Assembly (NCBI RefSeq): GCF_000349205.1
Contig: NZ_APHR01000051.1
Location: 1-33,683, forward strand
DNA length: 33,683 nt
Direction of reading: 5' to 3'
Origin: Methylophaga lonarensis MPL
Lineage (GTDB): Bacteria; Pseudomonadota; Gammaproteobacteria; Nitrosococcales; Methylophagaceae
The position numbers and the translations under genes are program-made. The first letter of the stretch is position 1; each line of letters starts with the position of its first letter. Below, piece by piece: positions 9,141-16,674 of this stretch. The notes under the pieces were generated by a model. It had not been told where the DNA came from. It ran no database searches and was given only the letters and a program-made list of their open reading frames with translations.

Positions 9141-9731
9141 CTAGCTCCCTAAATTCATCAGTTGCGTTCTGTATTCAAAAAACTGATTTTTCTGTGCTGT
9201 ACGCTCCATACCACAGGAGCCGGTACCAAACATCAGCCAGAACTTATAATTCCTGTCTCCAGTTGATTCTCCAGCAAAATTATTCATCAGCCCGTGCTCA
9301 TAATTGGCGTAGCTGACAATTAGATCTCCTGTCTCTCGATCCCTTACCCGCCAGCTCTCCCCTCTTATCCCCATGAAGTGACGTGTGAACTGAAACTCAA
9401 ATACAAAGCGCTGGTTTAAATTACGTTTTCTTACACCATCCTCCCGAAAATCCTTGGCCTCACTATCTGCAATCAAGGTCTCAGCAATACCGGGGTTTTC
9501 TGCCTGCCATTGGTCGATGGTTTTATGAATGGTTATGCCACCATGCTGCATACACAGGCTACGATGACTCAGGTACGTCGGTATCCAGTCCCACATCACC
9601 ACGGCAAACAACAATACGCCCACCGGCAGACCATAATGCCAGCCTGGTTTGCCATCAGAACGTGCCCATTTGAAGGATTTTTTGGTCAGATAAAATGCCA
9701 AAATCAGATACGGATATATCAGCAGTCCCAT
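9141..9731 (-). CDS. Unknown small membrane protein, duplicated copy 1
   Basis: I do not recognise a function. The 196-residue protein begins with a hydrophobic segment (LLIYPYLILAFYL), a basic loop (KKSFKWARSDGK), a second membrane segment (GLPVGVLLFAVVM at about 34-46), then a soluble domain of about 145 residues with HKTIDQWQAENPG, VRDRETGDLIVSYANYEHG and FWLMFGTGSCG. The soluble part is probably periplasmic. A good ribosome site (AAGGAG, 7-nt spacing) sets the start. It is 3/109 different from copy 2 in the first 109 residues but differs at roughly a third of the remaining 87. It resembles, from memory, a loosely described proteobacterial membrane protein family with a DWIPT motif. Confidence 0.75.
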   Translation of the reverse strand: MGLLIYPYLILAFYLTKKSFKWARSDGKPGWHYGLPVGVLLFAVVMWDWIPTYLSHRSLCMQHGGITIHKTIDQWQAENPGIAETLIADSEAKDFREDGVRKRNLNQRFVFEFQFTRHFMGIRGESWRVRDRETGDLIVSYANYEHGLMNNFAGESTGDRNYKFWLMFGTGSCGMERTAQKNQFFEYRTQLMNLGS

Positions 9732-9815
9732 TGCATTCTCCTTGTTCGCGGCGTCACGGGATGTTCAGCTCCAGGTCAAAAAGCTTCGTCAAAATACGTC
9801 CCTGTATTCATTTAA

Positions 9816-10406
9816 TTAGCTCCCTAAGTTTCTCAGCTGCCTTTCTATCTCTATAAAGTCAAACTTCTGATTGATACGTTTTTCACCACAGGAGCCGGTA
9901 CCAAACATCAGCCAGAACTTATAATCCCTTATACTCTGAGAACCCAAAGCCAGAAAATTCACAAGCCCGTGCTCATAATTGGCATAGCTGACAATAAGCT
10001 CTCCGGTCTCACGGTCTCTTACCTGCCAAGTCCTGCTTCTTATACCCATAAAATGTTTTTTCGATATGCTCTCAGATACAAAGCGCTGATTTAAATTACG
10101 TTTTCTTACACCATCCTCCCGAAAATCCTTGGCCTCACTATCTGCAATCAAGGTCTCAGCAATACCGGGGTTTTCGGCCTGCCATTGGTCGATGGTTTTA
10201 TGAATGGTTATGCCACCATGCTGCATACACAAGCTACGATGACTAAGGTACGTCGGTAACCAGTCCAACATCACCACGGCAAACAACAATACGCCCACCG
10301 GCAAGCCATAATGCCAGCCTGGTTTGCCATCAGAACGTGCCCATTTGAAGGATTTTTTGGTCAGATAAAATGCCAAAATCAGATACGGATATATCAGCAG
10401 TTCCAT
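9816..10406 (-). CDS. Unknown small membrane protein, duplicated copy 2
   Basis: This is the paralogue of the preceding entry, also 196 residues and in the same orientation, with the same two N-terminal membrane segments and the same ribosome site. The N-terminal half is almost identical to copy 1, but the tail differs: for example SESISKKHF replaces FEFQFTRHF, and the last 23 residues share only about half their positions, while FWLMFGTGSCG and the ending NLGS are kept. The 84-bp spacer between the two genes is itself part of the duplicated unit. Both copies are intact, so both may be expressed. No function can be assigned. Confidence 0.75.
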   Translation of the reverse strand: MELLIYPYLILAFYLTKKSFKWARSDGKPGWHYGLPVGVLLFAVVMLDWLPTYLSHRSLCMQHGGITIHKTIDQWQAENPGIAETLIADSEAKDFREDGVRKRNLNQRFVSESISKKHFMGIRSRTWQVRDRETGELIVSYANYEHGLVNFLALGSQSIRDYKFWLMFGTGSCGEKRINQKFDFIEIERQLRNLGS

Positions 10407-10688
10407 TGCATTCTCCTTGTTCGCGGCGTCACGGGATGTTCAGCTCCAGGTCAAAAAGCATCGTCAAAATACCTCCCTGAATATGCATTTAGCCAGTAAC
10501 GTTCACTACTCTCCATTTCTTTGATGATCGAGGATCAACGTTCACGTAAACTCTCGTTTCCATACCTCAAAAGTGGTGATAGAAAAAAGCTGATGACACG
10601 TCTTTGGCAGGTTTTTTATCTCGGCTGTAGTTGCCATTCCGGGAAGCAACCTGACCTTCCGGTCATGCATGTTCATGCATATCGGTAT

Positions 10689-11174
10689 TCATTCGAATGT
10701 GAACGACATAGCGCAGACCGATTTCAGCAGGGATGGAACAAACCAGGAAATATCGAATACAGAGCTCAACTTTCCAGCAAATTTCGCTCGACGAGTTAGC
10801 AGAATAGTCTCACCAGACCATCTGTGTGTAAGTTCTGAAACGGTGATTGAGCGCGGAGAGTCATCACGAAGATCATGAATTAAAACATCAGGCTTGCCCT
10901 GATCATTCAATCGCACGCGGGCGATGATGAAATAGTGCCCATCTCGGGCTTTACCTATGGCAGGTAAAAAATCATTATTGAGTTCGACGATGGTCAGCGA
11001 AAAAAGCCTGGCCTTAAAATCCAATGATTCTGCTGCGAGTATGATGTCGCCATCATCAAAACGCTCACCACGTCTGAAATGATGTGCTAATTGGGCGGGT
11101 TCTGCTGCAACTTGATAATAACGTGCAAGTGCAACCAGGCAGTTTAGGCCGGTATCCATACGCTTTGCATCCAT
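10689..11174 (-). pseudogene. Truncated 5' end of a HlyB/type I secretion ABC transporter
   Basis: The 161 residues match only the N-terminal C39-peptidase-like domain of HlyB-type exporters, which are normally about 700 residues. Recognisable parts are MDTGLNCLVALARYYQV, ILAAESLDFKARL, DFLPAIGKARDGHYFI and GETILLTRR, ending with FDISWFVPSLLK, which corresponds to the HlyB stretch just before the first membrane helix. After this come a few unrelated residues and a stop; no membrane or ATPase domain is found in any frame of the 280 bp downstream. The residue at the protease Cys position appears to be Thr (MDTGL), so the domain is of the degenerate, non-cutting type. It is likely a remnant of a deleted secretion operon. 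The break lies near 10730. Confidence 0.7.
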
Positions 11175-11283
11175 GCTTTATAGTTTTTAGTATCGTCCTT
11201 GATACAGGCAATATTATCAGAATATTTGGCAGCTGTTACTTGTTAGTAAGCAGCCTCAACTGATGAATTTCTTAGTCATGATA

Positions 11284-11321
11284 TTCAATAGCTGGCAGGT
11301 TGCAACCTGTCAGCTATTGAA
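11284..11321 (-). terminator. Strong hairpin downstream of bfr
   Basis: An 11-bp stem (TTCAATAGCTG/CAGCTATTGAA), one G-T pair and an inner 6-bp CAGGTT/AACCTG stem form an almost uninterrupted 38-nt hairpin starting 9 bp past the bfr stop. There is only a weak T-rich tail. It probably ends or protects the bfr transcript. Confidence 0.65.
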
Positions 11322-11329
11322 GTTTCGAA

Positions 11330-11809
11330 TTACTCGGCCTCTTTGACGATTTGCGCTTGATGGAAGTTTTCAAGGCCCATTTTGTCAATCAGGCTCAGCT
11401 GGGTTTCCAGCCAATCGACGTGTTCTTCCTCAGAAGCCAGGATGGAGCGGAACAGATCTCTGGTGACGTAGTCGCCTACTTGCTCGCAGTATTGAATGGC
11501 TTCTTTTAGATCAGGGATAGCGTCCATCTCCAACGACAGATCTGCTTCGAGCATTTCTCGAGTATTTTCACCGATGCGCAGAGCACCCAAATCCTGCAAG
11601 TTAGGTAAGCCTTCAAGGAACAAGACACGCTCTGTCAGTGCATCAGCATGCTTCATTTCATCAATCGACTCGTGGTATTCATGTTCGTAGAGATTGACCA
11701 GCCCCCAGTCTTTGTACATCTTTGCATGTAGAAAATATTGGTTGATGGCCACCAATTCATTCCCAAGCACTTTGTTGAGGTATTCAATGACTTTTTTATC
11801 GCCTTTCAT
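11330..11809 (-). CDS. bfr: Bacterioferritin
   Basis: Bfr forms a 24-subunit iron-storage shell with haem at subunit interfaces. The 159 residues match E. coli Bfr (158) in length and start ([25 protein letters not shown] split over residues 1-25). The dinuclear ferroxidase ligands E18, E51, H54, E94, E127 and H130 are all present, as is the haem ligand M52 ([11 protein letters not shown]). An AAGGAAG ribosome site precedes the ATG. bfd, whose product reduces the haem to release iron, is encoded upstream in the same direction but is separated by a strong terminator, so bfr has its own promoter. Confidence 0.98.
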   Translation of the reverse strand: MKGDKKVIEYLNKVLGNELVAINQYFLHAKMYKDWGLVNLYEHEYHESIDEMKHADALTERVLFLEGLPNLQDLGALRIGENTREMLEADLSLEMDAIPDLKEAIQYCEQVGDYVTRDLFRSILASEEEHVDWLETQLSLIDKMGLENFHQAQIVKEAE

Positions 11810-11840
11810 GGCTGTCTTCCTTTGTTGATTGATGTGGTAA

Positions 11841-11908
11841 CGATATCAACATTGGCACTAAAAAGTCAAAGCTAAGTTATTGATTAATATATGGAATAGT
11901 AATTATTC
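11841..11908 (-). promoter_or_regulatory. Candidate bfr promoter and Fur-like site
   Basis: On the minus strand a TTGACT -35 (11869-11864) is followed by a weak -10 (TATCGT, 18-bp spacing). Upstream of it GAATAGT-A-ATTATTC (11894-11908) forms a 7-1-7 inverted repeat with 6 of 7 arm pairs, resembling a Fur site. Iron control of bfr is common, but this site is degenerate. Confidence 0.4.
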
Positions 11909-11946
11909 TCATCCGTGTCTGCTTATGATTTGTATTACAAGCAGGC

Positions 11947-11979
11947 AAAAAAAAGCCCTGAACGAATGAACGTCAGGGC
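11947..11979 (-). terminator. Rho-independent terminator of bfd
   Basis: On the minus strand a GC-rich stem (GCCCTGACG pairing with CGTTCAGGGC, one bulged base) is followed directly by eight T residues. It lies about 22 bp past the bfd stop and is the clearest intrinsic terminator in the window; it separates bfd from bfr transcription. Confidence 0.9.
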
Positions 11980-12001
11980 CTAATATCGAAGAGTCAGAGA
12001 T

Positions 12002-12214
12002 TTAAGATGACATTACTGCAATTGATGATGAAACCGACGAAGCGTCCAGATTATCAAGGCTTTTTTGCAATACGCGATTCACCTTGAATTGGCACTTGCC
12101 GCAGCAACCTGCCGCTCCGGTCTGCTGTCTGATAGCGTCGACAGTGGCAGCACCGTCAACAACAGCAGATTCAATTGTGGCAACATTTACGTTATTACAA
12201 ATGCAAACGATCAT
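12002..12214 (-). CDS. bfd: Bacterioferritin-associated ferredoxin
   Basis: Bfd is a small [2Fe-2S] protein that docks on bacterioferritin and donates electrons through the haem to release stored iron. From the ATG at 12214 it has 70 residues, with ligands C4 and C6 (MIVCICNN) and C38 and C41 (CCGKC), the BFD-like Fer2 pattern, plus an extra Cys at 37. A TTG three codons upstream is a less likely start. The tail is Ser-rich. A Fur-box-like promoter precedes it, consistent with expression under iron starvation, when stored iron must be mobilised. Confidence 0.93.
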   Translation of the reverse strand: MIVCICNNVNVATIESAVVDGAATVDAIRQQTGAAGCCGKCQFKVNRVLQKSLDNLDASSVSSSIAVMSS

Positions 12215-12241
12215 TTCGGGCAACCATCAACTAACAGTGAT

Positions 12242-12274
12242 GCAAATGATAATGGTTTACATTTACATGGTCAA
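12242..12274 (-). promoter_or_regulatory. bfd promoter overlapped by a Fur box
   Basis: On the minus strand, TTGACC (12274-12269) and TATCAT (12251-12246) are separated by 17 bp. The plus-strand segment 12242-12260, GCAAATGATAATGGTTTAC, matches the 19-bp Fur consensus GATAATGATAATCATTATC at about 12 positions, with an intact AATGATAAT core. Binding here would cover the -10 box and block bfd when iron is plentiful. Confidence 0.7.
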
Positions 12275-12347
12275 TAGCAAACATGCACTTTTTTGACAAA
12301 TTGTTATGCCGTTCCAACAGCAATGCCGCTAACCCACGGAGTTATCG

Positions 12348-13046
12348 ATGAAAACCACTTCTGCCACTATTCTGATTGTCGAAGATCATCAGGATCTTGC
12401 CGCCAACATTGGTGATTATCTTGAAGCGGGAGGCTTTCAGGTCGATTTTGCTGCAGATGGTCTTTCTGCCATCGGCTTGTGCGAAAACAACCACTACGAT
12501 TTGATTGTGCTCGATATCATGATGCCTGGAATCAATGGCTTTGAAGTCTGTCGGAGGCTGCGTCAGGAACAGCACAGTGATGTTCCTGTCATCATGCTGA
12601 CCGCTAGAGATACGCTGGACGACAAGCTGACCGGCTTTGATCAGGGAGCCGATGATTACCTGCTCAAGCCTTTTGAAATGAAAGAACTTGAGGCACGCAT
12701 CGTTTCGCTGATTCGCAGACACCGTGGTGATCTGGAAACTTCAACCCTGAGCGTGGCCGACTTGAAGTTTGATCTGCAAACCATGCGGGTCACACGGGGT
12801 GACAAAGTGATCAAGCTGTCACCCATCACCTTACATATACTGCGAATTCTGATGCGTGAATCACCAAAACTGGTGACCCGTGAACGCATCGAAACTGAAG
12901 TCTGGGGCGATGAAGCACCCGATAGTGACACACTACGCAGCCATCTTTATAACCTGCGTAAATCTATCGACAAGCCGTTTCAGGAATCCTTAATGCATAC
13001 CATTCCGGGCGTCGGCTACAAGCTGTGTCGCGCCGAGGAGGTTTAA
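12348..13046 (+). CDS. OmpR/PhoB-family response regulator
   Basis: This is a 232-residue DNA-binding response regulator. The receiver has the acidic pair in ILIVEDHQD, the phospho-acceptor D56 (LIVLDIMMPG), the switch T85 (IMLTARD) and K107 (YLLKPFE). The C-terminal winged helix shows LKFDLQTMRVTRG, ITLHILRILMRES, SDTLRSHLYNLRKSID and PGVGYKL. CGGAG six bases before the ATG is its ribosome site. It converges on a sensor histidine kinase with only 3 bp between the two stops, so the pair most likely form one two-component system even though they are not co-transcribed. The target is unknown; the adjacent lipid operon is the natural candidate. Confidence 0.95.
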   Translation: MKTTSATILIVEDHQDLAANIGDYLEAGGFQVDFAADGLSAIGLCENNHYDLIVLDIMMPGINGFEVCRRLRQEQHSDVPVIMLTARDTLDDKLTGFDQGADDYLLKPFEMKELEARIVSLIRRHRGDLETSTLSVADLKFDLQTMRVTRGDKVIKLSPITLHILRILMRESPKLVTRERIETEVWGDEAPDSDTLRSHLYNLRKSIDKPFQESLMHTIPGVGYKLCRAEEV

Positions 13047-13049
13047 ACC

Positions 13050-14357
13050 TTAATCAGCCGAAAACTGGGCCGAGGGGAAATGTACACTCACCTCGGTGCC
13101 CTCACCCATCTTGCTGGACAGACGTAAACTCCAGTCATAACGATTACAGAGTCGTTTTACGATGGTCATGCCGATGCCATGACCATTGCTTTGACGTTGC
13201 TGCTCAGCACGATAAAACGGTTTGAAAACCTGATTCATCTGCTCCTGATTCATGCCCACACCACTGTCTGCGACCGAGAAGCCATCACTACGAACACGGA
13301 TATTGATGCTACCGCGAGGTGTGTAATTAAAGGCATTACGTAGCAGATTGCTGATAAGAATCTGCACCACTCGCTCGGGTGCGTTAACGCTCAGCATGCC
13401 GGCTTCTTCAACATTCACCGTAATCGGTTTGTCGTGATAGATGATTCGCAGCGTTTCTAATTCAGAGGCGATCAAATCATTAATATTGACGCGCTGTTGT
13501 GGCAGGCTTTGTCCTTGTTCACGCGCCAGAATCAACAAGGTTTCAATCAGCGCTTCCATGTCATAAAGCGTGCGATACATGCGATTAACCTGTGGACTGG
13601 CGCTATCGCCATACTTGCGCTCTATCACTTCCAGCGCACTGCGCAATACGGCAATAGGCGTACGCAGTTCATGACTGGCATCGCGGGTGAAATTTCGCTC
13701 GCGTTCAACAAATGAGTCGAGTCGATCGGTGAACCTGTCCAGAGCACTCACCAGACTGGCTACCTCTTCATCGGTGATGTCCCGAATCTCACCCAAATCA
13801 AGACGCGGTAAATGGCCGTCTTTAAAGTCCGCTTCACTAACGGCACGTGCCAACCTCACTACAGGTGAAACCGCTTTATGCGACTGTCGATAGGCAAACC
13901 AGGCAAGCAGGTACAATACGACTAGAACGCCGGCCAACGGCATAATGCCAAATACCAAAGCCAGCCTGGAAACCTTTACTTCGTCAAAAATCAGAAACAG
14001 CCGCTGATCACTGTGATCATCAACAAACACAATCGGCACCAGCCCGTTGATTGGTACCCGATGCATGCCAGGAGAAAGATCTTTTAGTGGCTCAGGTATC
14101 AAGGAATTATCTCCAGCCACCATCATGTAGGACTGCAGGTTCATTGTATTTGGCAGTGCAAATTCCGGGTCAGCGTCACGCATCTGCCAGAAATACTCGG
14201 CCTCGCCTTGCAGGGCCGCTCGCACCAGAATGCCTTCCAGCGTGAATTTTGCGGCATAGATCCCCGCCAGTGTGACCAGGCTGATCAAGGCAATCTGAAT
14301 CAGAAATACCTTGACCAGCTTCCGCTGCAGCGTGTTGCTGGATAGCTGTTGTTTCAA
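13050..14357 (-). CDS. Membrane sensor histidine kinase, last gene of the lipid operon
   Basis: The 435-residue kinase has a first membrane helix at about 17-37, a periplasmic sensing domain of about 95 residues, a second helix at about 132-154 and a HAMP-like linker. The phospho-acceptor is H229 (FTRDASHELRTPI). The ATPase domain has the N box NLLRNAFNYT (337-346), G1 DSGVGM (364-369) and G2 GHGIGM (392-397). The start is a TTG, one base after the stop of the CFA/CNMT-like methyltransferase gene, with no clear ribosome site and no ATG before residue 59, so translation probably depends on coupling to the upstream gene. It is thus placed as the last gene of the lipid operon. Its likely partner is the convergent OmpR-type regulator. 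Confidence 0.93.
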   Translation of the reverse strand: MKQQLSSNTLQRKLVKVFLIQIALISLVTLAGIYAAKFTLEGILVRAALQGEAEYFWQMRDADPEFALPNTMNLQSYMMVAGDNSLIPEPLKDLSPGMHRVPINGLVPIVFVDDHSDQRLFLIFDEVKVSRLALVFGIMPLAGVLVVLYLLAWFAYRQSHKAVSPVVRLARAVSEADFKDGHLPRLDLGEIRDITDEEVASLVSALDRFTDRLDSFVERERNFTRDASHELRTPIAVLRSALEVIERKYGDSASPQVNRMYRTLYDMEALIETLLILAREQGQSLPQQRVNINDLIASELETLRIIYHDKPITVNVEEAGMLSVNAPERVVQILISNLLRNAFNYTPRGSINIRVRSDGFSVADSGVGMNQEQMNQVFKPFYRAEQQRQSNGHGIGMTIVKRLCNRYDWSLRLSSKMGEGTEVSVHFPSAQFSAD

Positions 14358-14358
14358 T

Positions 14359-15393
14359 TCAATTCAACCGTTTGCTGAACAAGTAGTGTCCGACTAACCA
14401 TTCTGTACCATCACGATAACCGAACAGTTCTGCACAGGCCATGAAAAACAGTCGCCAGCGCTGCAACCAGATACTGCCCTGGCCTTGACCGTAGATCTCG
14501 TCAAACAACTGTTTGATTTGCTTGCTGTGACGGTCGGTATTCTCCAGCCAGGCTTCTGATGTTTTCTGATAGTGCTTTCCATTGACCAACCACTGGCGCT
14601 CAATGCGCATCGCATCCTGAAAATGCAACAGCGTATCGGCAGATGGCATCAACCCGCCGGTAAAGAAATATTGTCCCATCCAGTTGTCATCACCTTCTGT
14701 CTCGAAGGGATATACCACTTCACGATGGCAGAAAATGTGCACAAACAGCTTGCCATCAGCACGCAGCCAGCTGCTGATTTTTTCAAACAGCTTCTGGTAA
14801 TTACGCATATGCTCAAACATTTCAATCGACACCACACGGTCAAACTGCTCGGTCAGTTCCAGTGCGTTGACATCACAGGTGATGATTCGAAGGTTGCTAA
14901 GGCCTCGTTCCAATGCCTGACGCTCAATATGCTGTCTTTGAGAATTGGAGTTGGAGACACCGGTGATACGCGAACGTGGAAATTTCTCAGCCAGATACAA
15001 GGTCAGCGATCCCCAGCCACAGCCGAGCTCAAGGATATCCTGACCATTTTCGAACTCACCGCGCTCGACATATTTTTCAAGCATGGCTTGCTCTGCTTCA
15101 TCAAGATTGAGCGTGTAATCATCCCACCAGCAACTGCTGTACTTGAGATGTTTGCCCAATGCCATCTGATAAAATGCTGCCGGAACTTCGTAATGCTGCT
15201 CATTAGCCGCATCTGTTTCAATGGCAATCGGGCTTTCACGCAGCATACTGATGCGACTGATTTTGTGCAGACTGGATTGTTCCGGGTTATGAGCAAATTC
15301 ATCCTCAAGCCGTTGTTTGAGCAGCTTGCGAATGCCAACTCGTACCAGAGCATCTGGTATCAAGCCTTTTTCAGCGATTTGAATCAAACTCAT
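14359..15393 (-). CDS. SAM-dependent methyltransferase, CFA-synthase superfamily, CNMT-like
   Basis: This 344-residue class I SAM methyltransferase belongs to the CFA synthase superfamily, but its closest recalled resemblance is to plant coclaurine N-methyltransferase. Shared stretches are EQHYEVPAAFYQMALGKHL, KYSSCWW, the SAM motif LELGCGWGS (121-129), FVHIFCH, YFFTGGLMPS and WLVNGKHY. Residues E191, E194 and H195 (SIEMFEHMRNY) equal the plant catalytic E-M-F-E-H signature. Within the operon it overlaps the DUF1295 gene by 4 bp (ATGA) and is followed at once by the histidine kinase. The acceptor is unknown; a membrane lipid or fatty acyl chain is inferred from context, an amine from similarity. 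Confidence 0.88.
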   Translation of the reverse strand: MSLIQIAEKGLIPDALVRVGIRKLLKQRLEDEFAHNPEQSSLHKISRISMLRESPIAIETDAANEQHYEVPAAFYQMALGKHLKYSSCWWDDYTLNLDEAEQAMLEKYVERGEFENGQDILELGCGWGSLTLYLAEKFPRSRITGVSNSNSQRQHIERQALERGLSNLRIITCDVNALELTEQFDRVVSIEMFEHMRNYQKLFEKISSWLRADGKLFVHIFCHREVVYPFETEGDDNWMGQYFFTGGLMPSADTLLHFQDAMRIERQWLVNGKHYQKTSEAWLENTDRHSKQIKQLFDEIYGQGQGSIWLQRWRLFFMACAELFGYRDGTEWLVGHYLFSKRLN

Positions 15394-16154
15394 AAACGTT
15401 TCCTCCAGGGAATGAATGGGCTGGTGGTCTGTTGATAACGACGATAGGCGTCACCACGACTACGCAAAGCCTGTTGTTCTGTATAGGGAATACCACTGAT
15501 GAAATAAAGAAAAGCCAGCATGACCAGCGGCGCCAGCCACAGCCAACCGGCATAGCTCAGACCAATGGCCATAATCGGATAGCTGAACCAGTGCAGCCAT
15601 TCGAAAAAGTAATTGGGGTGTCTTGAATAGAACCATAGCCCTGTTTCACAGACTTTGCCCTTGTTGGCAGGATCAGAACGAAACGCATGCAACTGCTGAT
15701 CCGCAATGTTGACGCCAACAAAAGAACCCAAGGCCAACAACAACGCCAGCACGTGTTGTGGCTGAAGCTGTTCGATATTACCGTTGGCGATGACCCAGGC
15801 GGGCAAGGCCAACAACCAGGCGAGGATAGCCTGTGCCAGGAAAAACCAGAGCAGGTTTTGATCGGCGTTTTCTCCCCAGTGCTGTCGCAAATATCGGTAA
15901 CGACCATCTTCAGGTTCTGCCAAGACTCGTCTGGCTAAATGCCAGCTCAAACGTAGATACCAGCCGCCCATGATGATCGCTATCAGTACCCTGAGCATCA
16001 CGCTGCCATCTGAAAAAACCGCATAAATAATCGCAATCAGTCCGAGGTTAAATGCCCAGAGCACATCAACGATGCCTGCATTTTGTTGCCGGCATTGCCA
16101 GATCCAGCCTGCAAACATCACCGCCACTGCTATAAAGAGACTAAGCCACAGCAT
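15390..16154 (-). CDS. DUF1295 membrane protein (steroid-reductase/ICMT-like)
   Basis: This polytopic inner-membrane protein of 254 residues has about six or seven hydrophobic helices. The C-terminal block GLWFYSRHPNYFFEWLHW and the ending YRRYQQTTSPFIPW are the hallmark of DUF1295, a family related to 3-oxo-5-alpha-steroid 4-dehydrogenases and isoprenylcysteine methyltransferases. Some relatives reduce double bonds in lipids with NADPH, so lipid reduction or methylation is plausible but unproven. It overlaps the DUF2878 gene by 14 bp and the next methyltransferase gene by 4 bp. Confidence 0.85.
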   Translation of the reverse strand: MLWLSLFIAVAVMFAGWIWQCRQQNAGIVDVLWAFNLGLIAIIYAVFSDGSVMLRVLIAIIMGGWYLRLSWHLARRVLAEPEDGRYRYLRQHWGENADQNLLWFFLAQAILAWLLALPAWVIANGNIEQLQPQHVLALLLALGSFVGVNIADQQLHAFRSDPANKGKVCETGLWFYSRHPNYFFEWLHWFSYPIMAIGLSYAGWLWLAPLVMLAFLYFISGIPYTEQQALRSRGDAYRRYQQTTSPFIPWRKRL

Positions 16155-16674
16155 TTTGCTGTTCCTTTTCTTGTTGGTGCCAAATTCTGGCCAGCAATAA
16201 CAGACCTGGAACTACCAAAGCCCAGGCAATAGCCAATCCAGCCAGCAGTGCCGGAGTATCCAGCCAAACCAGAGCGCCAAATCGCTCACCAGCAAAGTAA
16301 GACAGTGGTCCGCCTATGGCTGAAAATGCAGCCGCCATGCCTAACTTTGTTTGCATCCAGCCCAAGGAATGGTTGAGCACCAAGGCAAAGTTGACCCACA
16401 GACATAAAATCCATACCGGTGCGGTTTGCTCAGCCAGTTGTTCGTTGAACACCAACCAGCCCATTGCCGGCCAAAAACTGTCGAGCACCAGCCCGACCAG
16501 CAAGGCGGTAATGACCAATCTGAAGTCTGTGCGGCGACTGTTGGAATACCAAAAATGAATCAGTAAAAACACACTGCTATACAGCACTGCGATTCGACTG
16601 TCAGGCAGACTGCCGGCAATGACGCAGACCAGCCAGCCGATTTGAAACAGAACAAAATTAACCAGCTTGGACAT
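16141..16674 (-). CDS. DUF2878-type integral membrane protein
   Basis: The 177-residue protein consists almost wholly of membrane helices (for example FVLFQIGWLVCVIAG, LVITALLVGLVLDSFWPAMG, ILCLWVNFALVLNHSLGW, LLAGLAIAWALVVPGLLLL). The NHSLGW stretch and the family context (CFA-like, DUF1365, COG2907, DUF1295) support DUF2878. I start it at the ATG at 16674, where the first helix begins; a longer frame from 16734 would add a Cys-rich, unconserved leader inside the CFA-like gene. It overlaps the CFA-like gene by 17 bp. Function unknown; it may assist lipid modification or transport. Confidence 0.75.
   Translation of the reverse strand: MSKLVNFVLFQIGWLVCVIAGSLPDSRIAVLYSSVFLLIHFWYSNSRRTDFRLVITALLVGLVLDSFWPAMGWLVFNEQLAEQTAPVWILCLWVNFALVLNHSLGWMQTKLGMAAAFSAIGGPLSYFAGERFGALVWLDTPALLAGLAIAWALVVPGLLLLARIWHQQEKEQQNAVA

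Larger units (their letters stand above)
9123..10472. repeat. Tandem direct duplication, two 675-bp units
   Basis: Unit 1 (about 9123-9797) and unit 2 (about 9798-10472) each contain one gene and its upstream flank in the same orientation, offset by exactly 675 bp. Each junction carries a related short segment (CCCTGTATT...ATTTAA at 9125 and 9800, CCCTGAATATGCATTTA at about 10475). The gene 5' halves and upstream flanks are nearly identical, while the 3' halves differ clearly, so divergence is uneven along the unit. Confidence 0.9.

Noticed and set aside
10407-10688. Possible continuation of the HlyB-like gene after a frameshift
   Set aside because: All three minus-strand frames were read past the break; none shows exporter membrane or ATPase sequence, so it is a truncation rather than a simple frameshift.
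10521-10799. Plus-strand open frame of 92 codons beside the HlyB remnant
   Set aside because: Its 3' part is antisense to the remnant, it lacks a ribosome site and known motifs, and the region looks like decayed sequence.
14572-15435. Long plus-strand open frame (287 codons) opposite the CNMT-like methyltransferase
   Set aside because: It lies wholly on the complementary strand of a well-supported gene, has no family features and no ribosome site; it is a by-product of codon use.
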